Below, piece by piece: positions 1 through 5,610 of a stretch of DNA of 7,440 nt. The notes beneath the pieces are model-generated. The model ran no database searches and was not told the DNA's origin. It worked only from the letters and a program-made list of their open reading frames with translations. Location: contig PMBM01000095.1 in the NCBI GenBank assembly GCA_003153855.1, forward strand, positions 18,634 through 26,073, written 5' to 3'. The stretch comes from Propionibacteriaceae bacterium. Its GTDB lineage: Bacteria > Actinomycetota > Actinomycetes > Propionibacteriales > Propionibacteriaceae. Numbering within the stretch: the stretch's first letter is position 1; every line of letters starts with the position of its first letter. The translations under genes were made by a program, and so were the position numbers.

Positions 1-422
1 CGCTCCCTGTCGAGTGAGTCCAGCGACACGTTGACCCGGTTCAGCCCAGCTGTGGCGAGCGCTTCCATGTGCTTGTCCAGGCCGACGCCGTTGGTGGTCA
101 GGGACAGCTCGGGTCGACGGTCCTCGTCGGTGCGGAGCTGTGCGGCTGCCGCGACGATGTCGACCAGACCTCGACGCAGCAGCGGCTCGCCGCCGGTGAA
201 GCGCAGCTTGCGTACGCCGAGCAGCGTCACAGCGACTCGGATGAGCCGTACGACCTCGTCATCGGTCAGGACGTCGGGCCCCGGCAGCCACTCGAGCCCG
301 TCGGCTGGCATGCAGTAGCTGCACCTCAGGTTGCAGCGGTCGGTCAGCGACACCCGCAGGTCCCGGGCGACGCGGCGGTGCGCATCGCTCAGCAGTGTCT
401 GCGGTCGGACGGTGATCGACAA
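1..422 (-). CDS. moaA: GTP 3',8-cyclase MoaA, N-terminal part (cut by left edge)
   Basis: MoaA is a radical-SAM enzyme that rearranges GTP to 3',8-cyclo-7,8-dihydro-GTP, the first step of molybdenum cofactor synthesis in the cytoplasm. The 140 visible residues contain the N-terminal [4Fe-4S] motif CNLRCSYC (Cys30, Cys34, Cys37) preceded by LRVSLTDR, then FTGGEPLLR (SAM-binding GGEP), SLTTNG and VNVSLDSL, all in MoaA order. The C-terminal second cluster and the GG end lie off the window. I chose the TTG start at 422 because AGGGAG (428-433) sits five bases upstream and residue 30 then carries the first cluster cysteine. An in-frame TAG at 477-479 limits extension, leaving a GTG just after it as the only real rival start. 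It is the last visible gene of the molybdenum cluster, 165 bases after mogA, so it may have its own promoter. The family call is firm; only the start is debatable. Confidence 0.93.
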   Translation of the reverse strand, partial: MSITVRPQTLLSDAHRRVARDLRVSLTDRCNLRCSYCMPADGLEWLPGPDVLTDDEVVRLIRVAVTLLGVRKLRFTGGEPLLRRGLVDIVAAAAQLRTDEDRRPELSLTTNGVGLDKHMEALATAGLNRVNVSLDSLDRE

Positions 423-460
423 CTCAACTCCCTGATGGGGAACCCTTGGGCGGAGCACGC

Positions 461-490
461 AGGATAGTGACGACTCCTACGGGAAAGATA
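461..490 (-). promoter_or_regulatory. weak candidate promoter for moaA
   Basis: In the 165-base gap between mogA and moaA the minus strand carries TATCCT (461-466), which fits the actinobacterial TAnnnT -10 pattern. It lies about 40 bases before the chosen moaA start. No convincing -35 hexamer is visible at 16-18 bases upstream. The rest of the gap (491-587) shows only a weak GGCGAG/CTCGCC pairing and nothing I can name. The gap is long for an operon junction, which is the main reason to expect a promoter or leader here. Confidence 0.2.
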
Positions 491-587
491 CGGCCAGGCG
501 ACAAGGGCGAGACCGGGGAGGACGAGTTCGCCTTCGACGCTTCTCGCCAACTGCTGCTTCCACATCGGCAAGGAGCGACGTCGGGTA

Positions 588-1076
588 TCAGTGGTCGCCT
601 CCGTCGAGCTGGTCGAGGATGTGAGGCAGCAGCTCCAGCAGGACCCCGATCCCTTCGCGTGCAGCACTCGGGCTGCCGGGAAGGTTGACGACGAACGCCG
701 AGGGGCCGGTGTCGCTCGCAGCCGTCACTCCCGCCAGCCCGCGACTCAGGGCTGCGTGCGAGGAGTGCTTGCGCCCTTCAGCGCGGAGGAGCTCGGCCAC
801 CCCTGGAAGCTCCCGGTCGATGACCTCCCTCGTCGCGTCGGGGGTGCGGTCGCGCGGAGCGACACCAGTGCCTCCCGTGGTGACGACGAACCGCGCTCCG
901 CCGGCCAAGGCGGTTCGCAGGGCTGCCGCCACGGGGACCTCGCCGTCCGGCACGACCGTGAGCGTGGCCTCGTACCCGGCGGCGGTCAAGGCGTCCACCA
1001 GCACCGGGCCGGAGAGGTCCTCCCGCTCGCCGGCTGCCGCACGATCGGACACGGTGATCACTGCACAGCGCTTCAT
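588..1076 (-). CDS. mogA: MogA/MoaB-family molybdopterin adenylyltransferase
   Basis: This protein adenylylates molybdopterin with ATP, preparing it for molybdate insertion. Its 162 residues show the family signature: an SDR motif at 10-12, the pterin-binding TTGGTG at 66-71, RDRTPDAT at 75-82, SSHAALSRGLAGV at 105-117 and NLPGSP at 131-136. The TPDAT and NLPG motifs resemble MogA more than E. coli MoaB, while the length is closer to MoaB (about 170) than to E. coli MogA (about 195). Single-copy proteins of this mixed kind are common in Gram-positive bacteria. The ATG at 1076 gives the usual N-terminus MKRCAVITVSDR. Its ribosome site is weak. A longer reading frame runs upstream to 1610 but would lie inside modC, so it is not the gene. 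It is 56 bases downstream of modC and probably shares that transcript at least partly. The symbol could equally be moaB or mog. Confidence 0.9.
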   Translation of the reverse strand: MKRCAVITVSDRAAAGEREDLSGPVLVDALTAAGYEATLTVVPDGEVPVAAALRTALAGGARFVVTTGGTGVAPRDRTPDATREVIDRELPGVAELLRAEGRKHSSHAALSRGLAGVTAASDTGPSAFVVNLPGSPSAAREGIGVLLELLPHILDQLDGGDH

Positions 1077-1089
1077 CCGGACAACTCTA

Positions 1090-1131
1090 GTGGCCCCGCT
1101 TCTTTGGCTCGGTGAACCAGGGAAGGGCCAC
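1090..1131 (-). terminator. imperfect hairpin between modC and mogA
   Basis: Right after the modC stop codon (1133-1135) the minus-strand RNA would carry GTGGCCC, which pairs perfectly with GGGCCAC at the other end of the gap (plus-strand arms 1090-1096 and 1125-1131). Inside the loop CTTC can pair with GAAG and TGG with CCA, giving one long interrupted stem. No U-tract follows, so it is not a textbook intrinsic terminator. In actinomycetes such U-less hairpins can end, attenuate or stabilise transcripts. It may lower expression of mogA and moaA relative to modABC. Confidence 0.35.
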
Positions 1132-1132
1132 A

Positions 1133-2191
1133 CTAGCGACCGTACAGTCGCACCTGGACGGCCTTCACCACGGCCCAGACCGCCTGCCCTGGGTGCAGAC
1201 CGAGCCGTGCGACCGACTGGGTCGTGATGTCGGCGGCGAGCAGCTGGGAGGCCACCTCCAGTCGCACGCGGACGACGGCACCTCGGGGTTCCAGAGACAC
1301 GATGACTGCCGACAGCACGTTGCGTGGACTGCCGCCGGGCAGTTCGAGGTGTACGGCGACGGCCTCCGGCGGGATGCCCGCGAGCCCGCGACCTCCCGGT
1401 ATGAGCGGTTGCCCAGGGTCGCTGAGACCTTGCAGGAGGAGGCCGGGCGCGATCTCCAGCTCCCCGTCCCGTTCCACGCCGGACAGGAGCGTGAGCCCGC
1501 TCAGCTGCGCGAGGAACGTGCTCGTGGGCCGGGTTAGGAGGTCCTCGACGGCACCGGACTCCACGACCTGCCCGGCGTCCATGACGGCGACACGGTCGGC
1601 GACGGTCCACAGGTCGAGGACCTCGTGCGTGACGAACAGTGCCGTTCGTCCTCGGAGGCGCTCGGCCAGGACGTGGCGGACCTCGGCGGCGACGCTCACG
1701 TCGAGCCCTGCCATCGGCTCGTCCAGCAGCACGACGAGCGGGTCGCCCGCCAAGGCCCTGGCGATGGCCACCCGTTGCGCCTCTCCGCCGGAGAGCTCAT
1801 GGGCCTGCCGGGAGGCCAGGTCCGCGCACCCCGCAGCCGCCAGCTCCTCCAGCGCGCGCTCGCGTGCGGCGCTGCGTGAGGCGCCGGCGGACCTCGGGGC
1901 GAACGCGACGTTCTCGAGAACGGTGAGGTGCGGGAACAGCGAGCTGCGCTGCGTCAGGAGGGCGACCCGCCGGCGATGGGTGGGGACGACCCGGCTCGCA
2001 TCCGACAGCGTGCGGTCCCCGACCTGTACGGAGCCGGAGGTGGGGTGCAGCAGCCCTGCCACCAGGTGGAGCAACGTCGTCTTGCCGGCCCCGTTCGGTC
2101 CGACGATCGCGGTGACCGATCCCGATGGTACGGAGAGGTCGATGCTGACACCTCGATCGACGAACGCGGCCTCGACGGTGACCTGGGTCAT
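1133..2191 (-). CDS. modC: molybdate ABC transporter ATPase ModC
   Basis: This is the 352-residue ATPase that powers molybdate import at the inner face of the membrane with ModB. Visible motifs are Walker A GPNGAGKTT (31-39), Q-loop Gln81 in LLTQRSSLFPHLTVLENV, signature LSGGEAQ (133-139), Walker B VVLLDEP (153-159) with the catalytic Glu158, a D-loop AGLD (161-164) and the switch His189 in FVTHE. Residues from about 286 to 352 form a C-terminal Mop/TOBE domain starting RNVLSAVIVSLEPRGAVVRV, as in ModC proteins, which can bind molybdate and regulate the pump. The ATG at 2191 overlaps the modB stop as ATGA and is preceded by AAAGG at nine bases. Length and domain order are normal for ModC. CysA, PotA and other MOI-family ATPases look similar, but the neighbours settle the substrate as molybdate (or tungstate). 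Confidence 0.95.
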   Translation of the reverse strand: MTQVTVEAAFVDRGVSIDLSVPSGSVTAIVGPNGAGKTTLLHLVAGLLHPTSGSVQVGDRTLSDASRVVPTHRRRVALLTQRSSLFPHLTVLENVAFAPRSAGASRSAARERALEELAAAGCADLASRQAHELSGGEAQRVAIARALAGDPLVVLLDEPMAGLDVSVAAEVRHVLAERLRGRTALFVTHEVLDLWTVADRVAVMDAGQVVESGAVEDLLTRPTSTFLAQLSGLTLLSGVERDGELEIAPGLLLQGLSDPGQPLIPGGRGLAGIPPEAVAVHLELPGGSPRNVLSAVIVSLEPRGAVVRVRLEVASQLLAADITTQSVARLGLHPGQAVWAVVKAVQVRLYGR

Positions 2192-2979
2192 GAGGTCGCG
2201 CCTTTGACGCGGCTGAACACCGAGGTGGCGGCGATGAGGCCGGTGGCGATGATCAGGAGCACCACCGACAACGCGATGGCGGTGTCGGTGTCCGACTCGC
2301 GCGCGAGATAGATCTCCAGCGGCAGGGTCTGCGTCGTGCCCTGCAGAGAACCCGCGAAGGTCAGCGTGGCGCCGAACTCGCCCAGTGCCCTGGCGAAGGC
2401 AAGCGCCGTACCGGAGGCGATCGCCGGAGCCGCGAGGGGGAGGACGACGCGTCGCAGGACGGTGATGGGCGACGCTCCGAGGGTCGCGGCGACGATCTCG
2501 TAGTGCTCCTGTGCCGAGCGAAGCGCACCCTCGACAGAGACCACGAGGTACGGCATCGCGACGAACGTCTGGGCGACCACCACCGCTGCCGTGGTGAAGG
2601 CGAGATCGACGCCGAAGGCCGACAGGTGCCGCCCGAGCCATGCTCGCCGGCCGAGCGCGACCAGGAGCGCCAGCCCGGCGACGACCGGCGGTAGGACCAT
2701 TGGGAGGGAGGCGAGGATCCGTCCGGCCGTGGCCCATCTCCCGCGGGACCGTGAGAGGACCAGGGCGAGCGGAAGCCCGAGCACGAGGCACAGGACCGTG
2801 CTGGCGGTGCACGTGCGCAGGCTGAGCCACAGCGCATCAATGGCGGCTGGGGACGCCAGCAGGCTCGGCAGGTGGAGCCAGTCGACACGTCCGAACATCG
2901 CGAGGAGAGGCACGGCCAGGAACAGGGCCGCAAGACCTGCGGGAACGGCGAGCCAGCGGGGGAGCGCAGGACGGATCAC
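2188..2979 (-). CDS. modB: molybdate ABC transporter permease ModB
   Basis: This is the 263-residue membrane channel for molybdate, acting as a homodimer. Hydrophobic stretches lie near residues 8-30, 46-76, 88-110, 127-148, 178-210 and 232-254, consistent with five to six helices. The cytoplasmic coupling (EAA) loop that docks onto ModC is seen at 161-181 (EIVAATLGASPITVLRRVVLP), followed by the typical ModB segment ALGEFGATLTFAGS (198-211) and a conserved TLPLEIYLARESD stretch (218-230). The start is a GTG at 2979 that overlaps the modA stop as GTGA; no in-frame ATG gives a better N-terminus, and translational coupling would replace the weak ribosome site. The reading frame stays open far upstream through modA, but that is a shadow. 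The alternative sulfate permease CysT/CysW is unlikely beside this modA. Confidence 0.94.
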   Translation of the reverse strand: MIRPALPRWLAVPAGLAALFLAVPLLAMFGRVDWLHLPSLLASPAAIDALWLSLRTCTASTVLCLVLGLPLALVLSRSRGRWATAGRILASLPMVLPPVVAGLALLVALGRRAWLGRHLSAFGVDLAFTTAAVVVAQTFVAMPYLVVSVEGALRSAQEHYEIVAATLGASPITVLRRVVLPLAAPAIASGTALAFARALGEFGATLTFAGSLQGTTQTLPLEIYLARESDTDTAIALSVVLLIIATGLIAATSVFSRVKGATS

Positions 2980-3728
2980 GGGAGAGTGAAACCTGAGCCG
3001 GACAGAACCTTCCGTCCCTCGGAGCCGGTGACCCACGCGACGAACTGGGTCGCGAGGGCCGAGCTCTTCGATGTGGCGACGACGCCCACGAGGTAGTCGT
3101 TCTTCACCTGGTCGGCGTTCTTGATGGCGATCGTGTCGACCTTGCTGCCCGATGCCTTCGCGTCCGTGACGTACACGACGCCCGCGTCGGCCTGGCCGGA
3201 CTCGACCTTGGCGCGGACATCGGTGACCTTGGTCTCCCGGGAGACCGGCGTCAACGTCACGCCGAGCAGCACGGCGAGCTTGCTCGTGGCGCTGCCGCAT
3301 GGCACACCGTCCGCGCAGACGACCAGCTTCTTGCCGTCCAAGGACGAGTCGAGGCCCGTGATCCCCGCTGGGTTCCCCTGGGGGACGATGATCGTCAGAG
3401 TGTTCGTTGCGAAGAGGCTGGGTGTCCCCGTCAGGAGGTTCGCGGTGGTGGCCTTGTCCATGGTCGGCCGGTCCGCCGAGGCGAAGACGTCGGCGGGCGC
3501 CCCCTGCGTGAGCTGGTCGACCAGCGTCGACGACCCGTCGAACGAGAACTTCACCGTGACACCGGGATGTGCGGCTTCGAAGGAGCTGCCGAGGGTCGCG
3601 TACGCGCCGCTGAGCGAGGATGCGGCGTACACGACGAGCTCCGTCTTGGGCGTCGGAGACGTGGTCGGCACAAAGGAGCAAGCGCTGAGGAGCGCCAGTG
3701 CGGAGAGGGCGACGAGGGTGCGGATCAT
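2976..3728 (-). CDS. modA: molybdate-binding lipoprotein ModA
   Basis: This is the extracytoplasmic substrate-binding protein that captures molybdate (or tungstate) and hands it to ModB. It has 250 residues. A short signal peptide ends in the lipobox LSAC, so Cys17 should be lipidated and anchor the protein outside the membrane. A Ser/Thr/Pro linker (18-29) leads into the fold. Ligand-pocket segments typical of ModA are AASSL (35-39), FDGSSTL (63-69), GAPADVFASAD (76-86), VPCGSAT (142-148) and ESGQADAGVVYVTDA (176-190). Cys138 and Cys144 could form a disulfide. The ATG at 3728 overlaps the upstream stop as ATGA, with GAGG seven bases before it. The fold also suits tungstate-specific TupA or WtpA; ModA is preferred from the motifs and the linked modBC. 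Confidence 0.94.
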   Translation of the reverse strand: MIRTLVALSALALLSACSFVPTTSPTPKTELVVYAASSLSGAYATLGSSFEAAHPGVTVKFSFDGSSTLVDQLTQGAPADVFASADRPTMDKATTANLLTGTPSLFATNTLTIIVPQGNPAGITGLDSSLDGKKLVVCADGVPCGSATSKLAVLLGVTLTPVSRETKVTDVRAKVESGQADAGVVYVTDAKASGSKVDTIAIKNADQVKNDYLVGVVATSKSSALATQFVAWVTGSEGRKVLSGSGFTLP

Positions 3729-4126
3729 GCCTGTGCCTCGATCGCGACGTCTGTCGCCTTGATGACGGCCGTGGCCATCGATCCGGGTTCGAGGCGCAGC
3801 TCGCGGACCGCCTCGGTGGAGATGAGGCTGACGATCCTGTACGGCCCGCACTGCATCTCGACCTGGCTCATCACGGTGTCGGAGACGACCTTGGTGACGA
3901 TCCCGGTGAGGTGGTTCCGGGCGCTCCGGCGGCCGGAACCACGGTCCAGCCGTCCGAGCTCCTTGCCCGAGTCGACCAGCGTCGCGGCCAGCTCCGTACC
4001 GTCGACGACCCGAGCACCGGCCTCGTCCCTGAGGTCCGACAGGCGACCTTGCTCCACCCAGCGCCGCACGGTGTCGTCGCTGACGCCCAACAGTGCCGCT
4101 GCATCGCCGATCTTGATCTGGCCCAT
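3725..4126 (-). CDS. helix-turn-helix / Mop (TOBE) molybdate-sensing regulator
   Basis: This 133-residue protein has two visible parts. Residues 4-30 form a MerR/excisionase-type DNA-binding helix-turn-helix (IGDAAALLGVSDDTVRRWVE). Residues 68-131 form a molbindin-like Mop domain: it opens with SARNHLTGIVTKVVSD and ends with TAVIKATDVAIE, the usual molybdate/tungstate-binding pattern. The linker at 54-67 is charged and probably flexible. It is the first gene of the mod operon, joined to modA by an ATGA overlap. By analogy with E. coli ModE, which pairs a different winged helix with two Mop domains, it probably senses cytoplasmic molybdate and represses the mod genes, but that role is inferred. 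The ATG at 4126 lies six bases after a TAGGCT box, suggesting a leaderless message. Similar proteins are usually annotated only as TOBE-domain or molybdopterin-binding proteins. Confidence 0.9.
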   Translation of the reverse strand: MGQIKIGDAAALLGVSDDTVRRWVEQGRLSDLRDEAGARVVDGTELAATLVDSGKELGRLDRGSGRRSARNHLTGIVTKVVSDTVMSQVEMQCGPYRIVSLISTEAVRELRLEPGSMATAVIKATDVAIEAQA

Positions 4127-4160
4127 GAGCGCAGCCTAGGCGCACATGCCTAGGACCAAT
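4127..4160 (-). promoter_or_regulatory. leaderless promoter of the mod operon
   Basis: On the minus strand a TAGGCT box (4133-4138; TAnnnT pattern) stands exactly six bases before the ATG at 4126, so transcription would start at or beside the start codon. A -35 candidate, ATTGGT/TTGGTC (4154-4160), lies 15-16 bases upstream, a short spacing. Two copies of GCCTAGG (4134-4140 and 4148-4154) cover the -10 box and part of the spacer and -35 region, so a protein bound there would block the promoter. Confidence 0.45.
4134..4154. repeat. duplicated GCCTAGG, candidate operator of the mod operon
   Basis: GCCTAGG occurs at 4134-4140 and again at 4148-4154, 14 bases apart. The CCTAGG core is self-complementary, so each copy can be a small dimer site. 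The pair lies over the mod promoter, which suits an operator read by the helix-turn-helix/Mop protein encoded immediately downstream. The binding protein is inferred. Confidence 0.4.
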
Positions 4161-4191
4161 CCGCATGCGCGGTGTGACCGTGCCCTCTTGC

Positions 4192-4205
4192 TCCGCAGAT
4201 GCGGA
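4192..4205. promoter_or_regulatory. TCCGC-AGAT-GCGGA inverted repeat in the divergent promoter region
   Basis: Five-base arms TCCGC and GCGGA are perfect complements around AGAT, forming a 14-base interrupted palindrome. A related but imperfect element, TCCGCATGCGCGG, starts at 4160, 32 bases away and so near three helical turns. The palindrome lies just upstream of the candidate -35 of the plus-strand gene. It could be an operator for that gene or a shared control site. GC-rich palindromes also arise by chance in such DNA. Confidence 0.3.
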
Positions 4206-4208
4206 ACA

Positions 4209-4243
4209 GTCGAGGCGACGCTCGCGGCAGATAGGGTGCGGAC
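4209..4243 (+). promoter_or_regulatory. leaderless promoter of the monooxygenase-fold gene
   Basis: TAGGGT (4232-4237) fits the TAnnnT -10 pattern and is followed by exactly six bases and then ATG (4244). No ribosome binding site is visible near the start, as expected for a leaderless message. A weak -35 candidate, TCGAGG (4210-4215), lies 16 bases upstream. The layout mirrors that of the divergent mod promoter. Confidence 0.45.
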
Positions 4244-4546
4244 ATGTTCGCGATTGCGGTTCGGTTCGACCTGAAGGACGAGGACGCCGTACGCGACTTC
4301 GACTCGCTGGTGACGCAGATGTGCGACGGGATCGCGGCGCTGGAGCCCGAAACCCTGGTCTACGCGGTCCACTCGGTCGAGGATGCCCCGCTCGCCCGGG
4401 TCTTCTACGAGGTGTACGCCAGTCGAGCAGCGCACGCCCACCACGAGGCGAACCCGTCCACCCACCGCTTCTTGTCCCAGGTGGACGCACTCACGACCAG
4501 CGTCCGAGTGGAGTTCCTCGGGGCTCCTGCCGGCAAGATGTCCTGA
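4244..4546 (+). CDS. ABM-fold (YgiN-like) putative quinol monooxygenase
   Basis: This 100-residue protein matches the antibiotic biosynthesis monooxygenase (ABM) domain, a small dimeric ferredoxin-like fold found in YgiN and in cofactor-free monooxygenases that oxidise quinols or polyketide intermediates. Typical parts are the first strand MFAIAVRFDLK (1-11), a helix AVRDFDSLVTQMCDGI (15-30), the strand ETLVYAVHSVED (36-47), then VFYEVYASRAAHAHHEANPS (53-72), where the His-rich helix HAHH and His74 are typical of the family, and a final strand VRVEFLG (87-93). Many such proteins have no proven substrate. It is the only plus-strand gene in the window, reads away from the mod operon and ends 16 bases from a convergent gene. 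Nothing ties it to molybdenum except the shared promoter region. Confidence 0.85.
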   Translation: MFAIAVRFDLKDEDAVRDFDSLVTQMCDGIAALEPETLVYAVHSVEDAPLARVFYEVYASRAAHAHHEANPSTHRFLSQVDALTTSVRVEFLGAPAGKMS

Positions 4547-4562
4547 TCGTGCGTGGGCTGGT

Positions 4563-4778
4563 CTAGGGTGCCCCGGGCTCAAGGGTGTTGACCGAGAGCA
4601 ACGTCATCCCGAGGTCTGCTATGCGTCGAAGCAGGCCCTGCAGGGCGGCCTGGTCGGCCACCGGCCCGGACAGAACGGTGGTGCCGTCGGGCTGAGGGAT
4701 GATCCTCAGCCCGTCGAACCACTCGGCCCATCGATCGTCCAGGAGTCCCTGCAGCCGGATCTCGAACACCGAGGTCAT
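4563..4778 (-). CDS. small conserved hypothetical protein (71 aa)
   Basis: This is a 71-residue protein with no signal peptide or membrane helix. It has the patterns YEIR-like FEIRLQGLLDDRWAEWFDGL (5-24), IIPQPDGTTVLSGPVADQAAL (26-46) and LLRRIADLGMTLLSVNTLEP (49-68). From memory, short proteins with this RW..WFDGL ... GPV.DQAAL ... DLG..LLSV layout recur in actinomycetes and Chloroflexi, usually as hypothetical proteins, so I judge it real; its function is unknown. The pattern suggests an alpha/beta protein of about four strands and one long helix. The ATG at 4778 follows a weak AAGG; the gene lies 72 bases downstream of the membrane-protein gene on the same strand and probably shares its transcript. 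The intervening bases hold a GTACGTAC palindrome (4833-4840) but no clear promoter. Confidence 0.75.
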   Translation of the reverse strand: MTSVFEIRLQGLLDDRWAEWFDGLRIIPQPDGTTVLSGPVADQAALQGLLRRIADLGMTLLSVNTLEPGAP

Positions 4779-4850
4779 GACGTTGGTCGCCTTGTCGCCA
4801 GGTGCGCGGGATGGGCATTAAGCGGTCCTGGGGTACGTACGTCGCGCATG

Positions 4851-5528
4851 TCAGGCAGTGACGGACGTCAGCTGCTGCTTGCCCGCGCGTGCGGCGACTC
4901 CGCGCTGCTGGGCGAACAAGCTGACACCCAGCGCGACGAGCGCGATCCCCATCGGGACGGCCGCGTACCGCGCCAGCTGGTGGGGGAGGACAGCGGCCGA
5001 CAGCGAGGCGAGAGCGGCCACGATCAGCAGGATGCCCGTCCAACCGGGAAGCACGTGGGCTCGGAGGACACCGACCGCGAACAGGATTCCGCCGCCGAGG
5101 TAGAGCACGGCGCCGAGTGAGCCGACGATCGCGAGCGGGCCCACGTCGGTCTGCAGCACGTATCCGGAGACGAACAGGCTCGCGACATCCTCGGTGAGCT
5201 TGGGGGAGCCCGCGGCACTGAGGGGCAGGATGAAGGCTTCGGCGAAGTTGACCGCCGACTGGGTGATGAAGAAGAGGGAGAACACGAGGTAGCCCAGCAG
5301 GCCCAGGATGCCGGATCGGCTGGCCTGCGTGAGGTACAGCCCGGTGATGCCGGCGAGGCCGAGCACTGCCATGGTCAGGCTGAGGATGTGAACCATCACC
5401 CAGGCGCTGGTGGTGATGGAGGCGACGTCCTCGTGCGGGTGCAAGGGCTGGATCAGGATGAAGATGACCCCCGCCATCGCGAGGGCGACTGCCGCCGCTC
5501 GGGTCAGGGTGGATGACGTGATGCTCAT
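4851..5528 (-). CDS. six-helix integral membrane protein of unknown function
   Basis: This 225-residue protein has six predicted membrane helices, near residues 10-27, 42-66, 73-101, 130-155, 163-181 and 187-206. The charged loops are short, and the tail (207-225) is basic and polar. Notable residues are the early IQPLHPHEDV (26-35), an acidic pair in the third helix region NFAEAFILP (94-102), LPGWTGILL (160-168) and LPHQLARYAAVPMG (181-194). From memory, similar proteins of about 220-230 residues with IQP.HP, FAEAFILP and PHA.QR.AAVPMG motifs occur in actinomycetes and Chloroflexi without known function. The ATG at 5528 has a strong GAGGAG (5536-5541) seven bases upstream. It follows the LuxR-type regulator by 103 bases on the same strand and precedes the 71-residue gene; a candidate promoter and operator lie between it and the regulator. 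Substrate and role cannot be stated. Confidence 0.85.
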   Translation of the reverse strand: MSITSSTLTRAAAVALAMAGVIFILIQPLHPHEDVASITTSAWVMVHILSLTMAVLGLAGITGLYLTQASRSGILGLLGYLVFSLFFITQSAVNFAEAFILPLSAAGSPKLTEDVASLFVSGYVLQTDVGPLAIVGSLGAVLYLGGGILFAVGVLRAHVLPGWTGILLIVAALASLSAAVLPHQLARYAAVPMGIALVALGVSLFAQQRGVAARAGKQQLTSVTA

Positions 5529-5580
5529 GGTGGCGCTCCTCGGCCGGGTTGCCCCGGGCGGGCGCCTCGGGACGCCTCGA

Positions 5581-5610
5581 AACGTACGGATGCACGTGGT
5601 GACGCGTCAT
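5581..5610 (-). promoter_or_regulatory. candidate promoter of the membrane-protein gene
   Basis: On the minus strand ATGACG (5605-5610; four of six TTGACA positions) and TACGTT (5581-5586; TAnnnT pattern) are 18 bases apart. The start point would be near 5574, leaving a leader of about 45 bases with the strong ribosome site at its end. The -35 box lies inside the GTGGTGA half-site cluster, which fits control by a bound regulator. Confidence 0.45.

Noticed and set aside
389..688. Small frames on both strands (389-667 minus, 446-688 plus) in the mogA-moaA gap
   Set aside because: They overlap the ends of mogA or moaA, have biased composition and show no ribosome site or family pattern.
877..884. 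Further GTGGTGA copies (also near 5409 and 6205)
   Set aside because: They lie within coding sequence, as Val-Val-Thr-type or similar codons in high-GC genes, and are not paired as inverted repeats, so they are likely chance.
588..1610. 340-residue minus-strand frame containing mogA
   Set aside because: The first 178 residues are Arg/Pro/Ala-rich shadow translation inside modC. MogA motifs start only at the ATG at 1076.
1224..2207. 327-residue plus-strand frame opposite modC
   Set aside because: Ser/Arg/Thr-rich, no family pattern, fully antisense to a gene with all ABC ATPase motifs.
3121..3762. 213-residue plus-strand frame opposite modA
   Set aside because: Antisense to modA with no recognisable domain; typical high-GC shadow frame.
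4127..4243. E. coli-type ModE box in the mod promoter
   Set aside because: No AT-rich CGTTATAT-like inverted repeat is present; the gap is GC-rich with different repeats.
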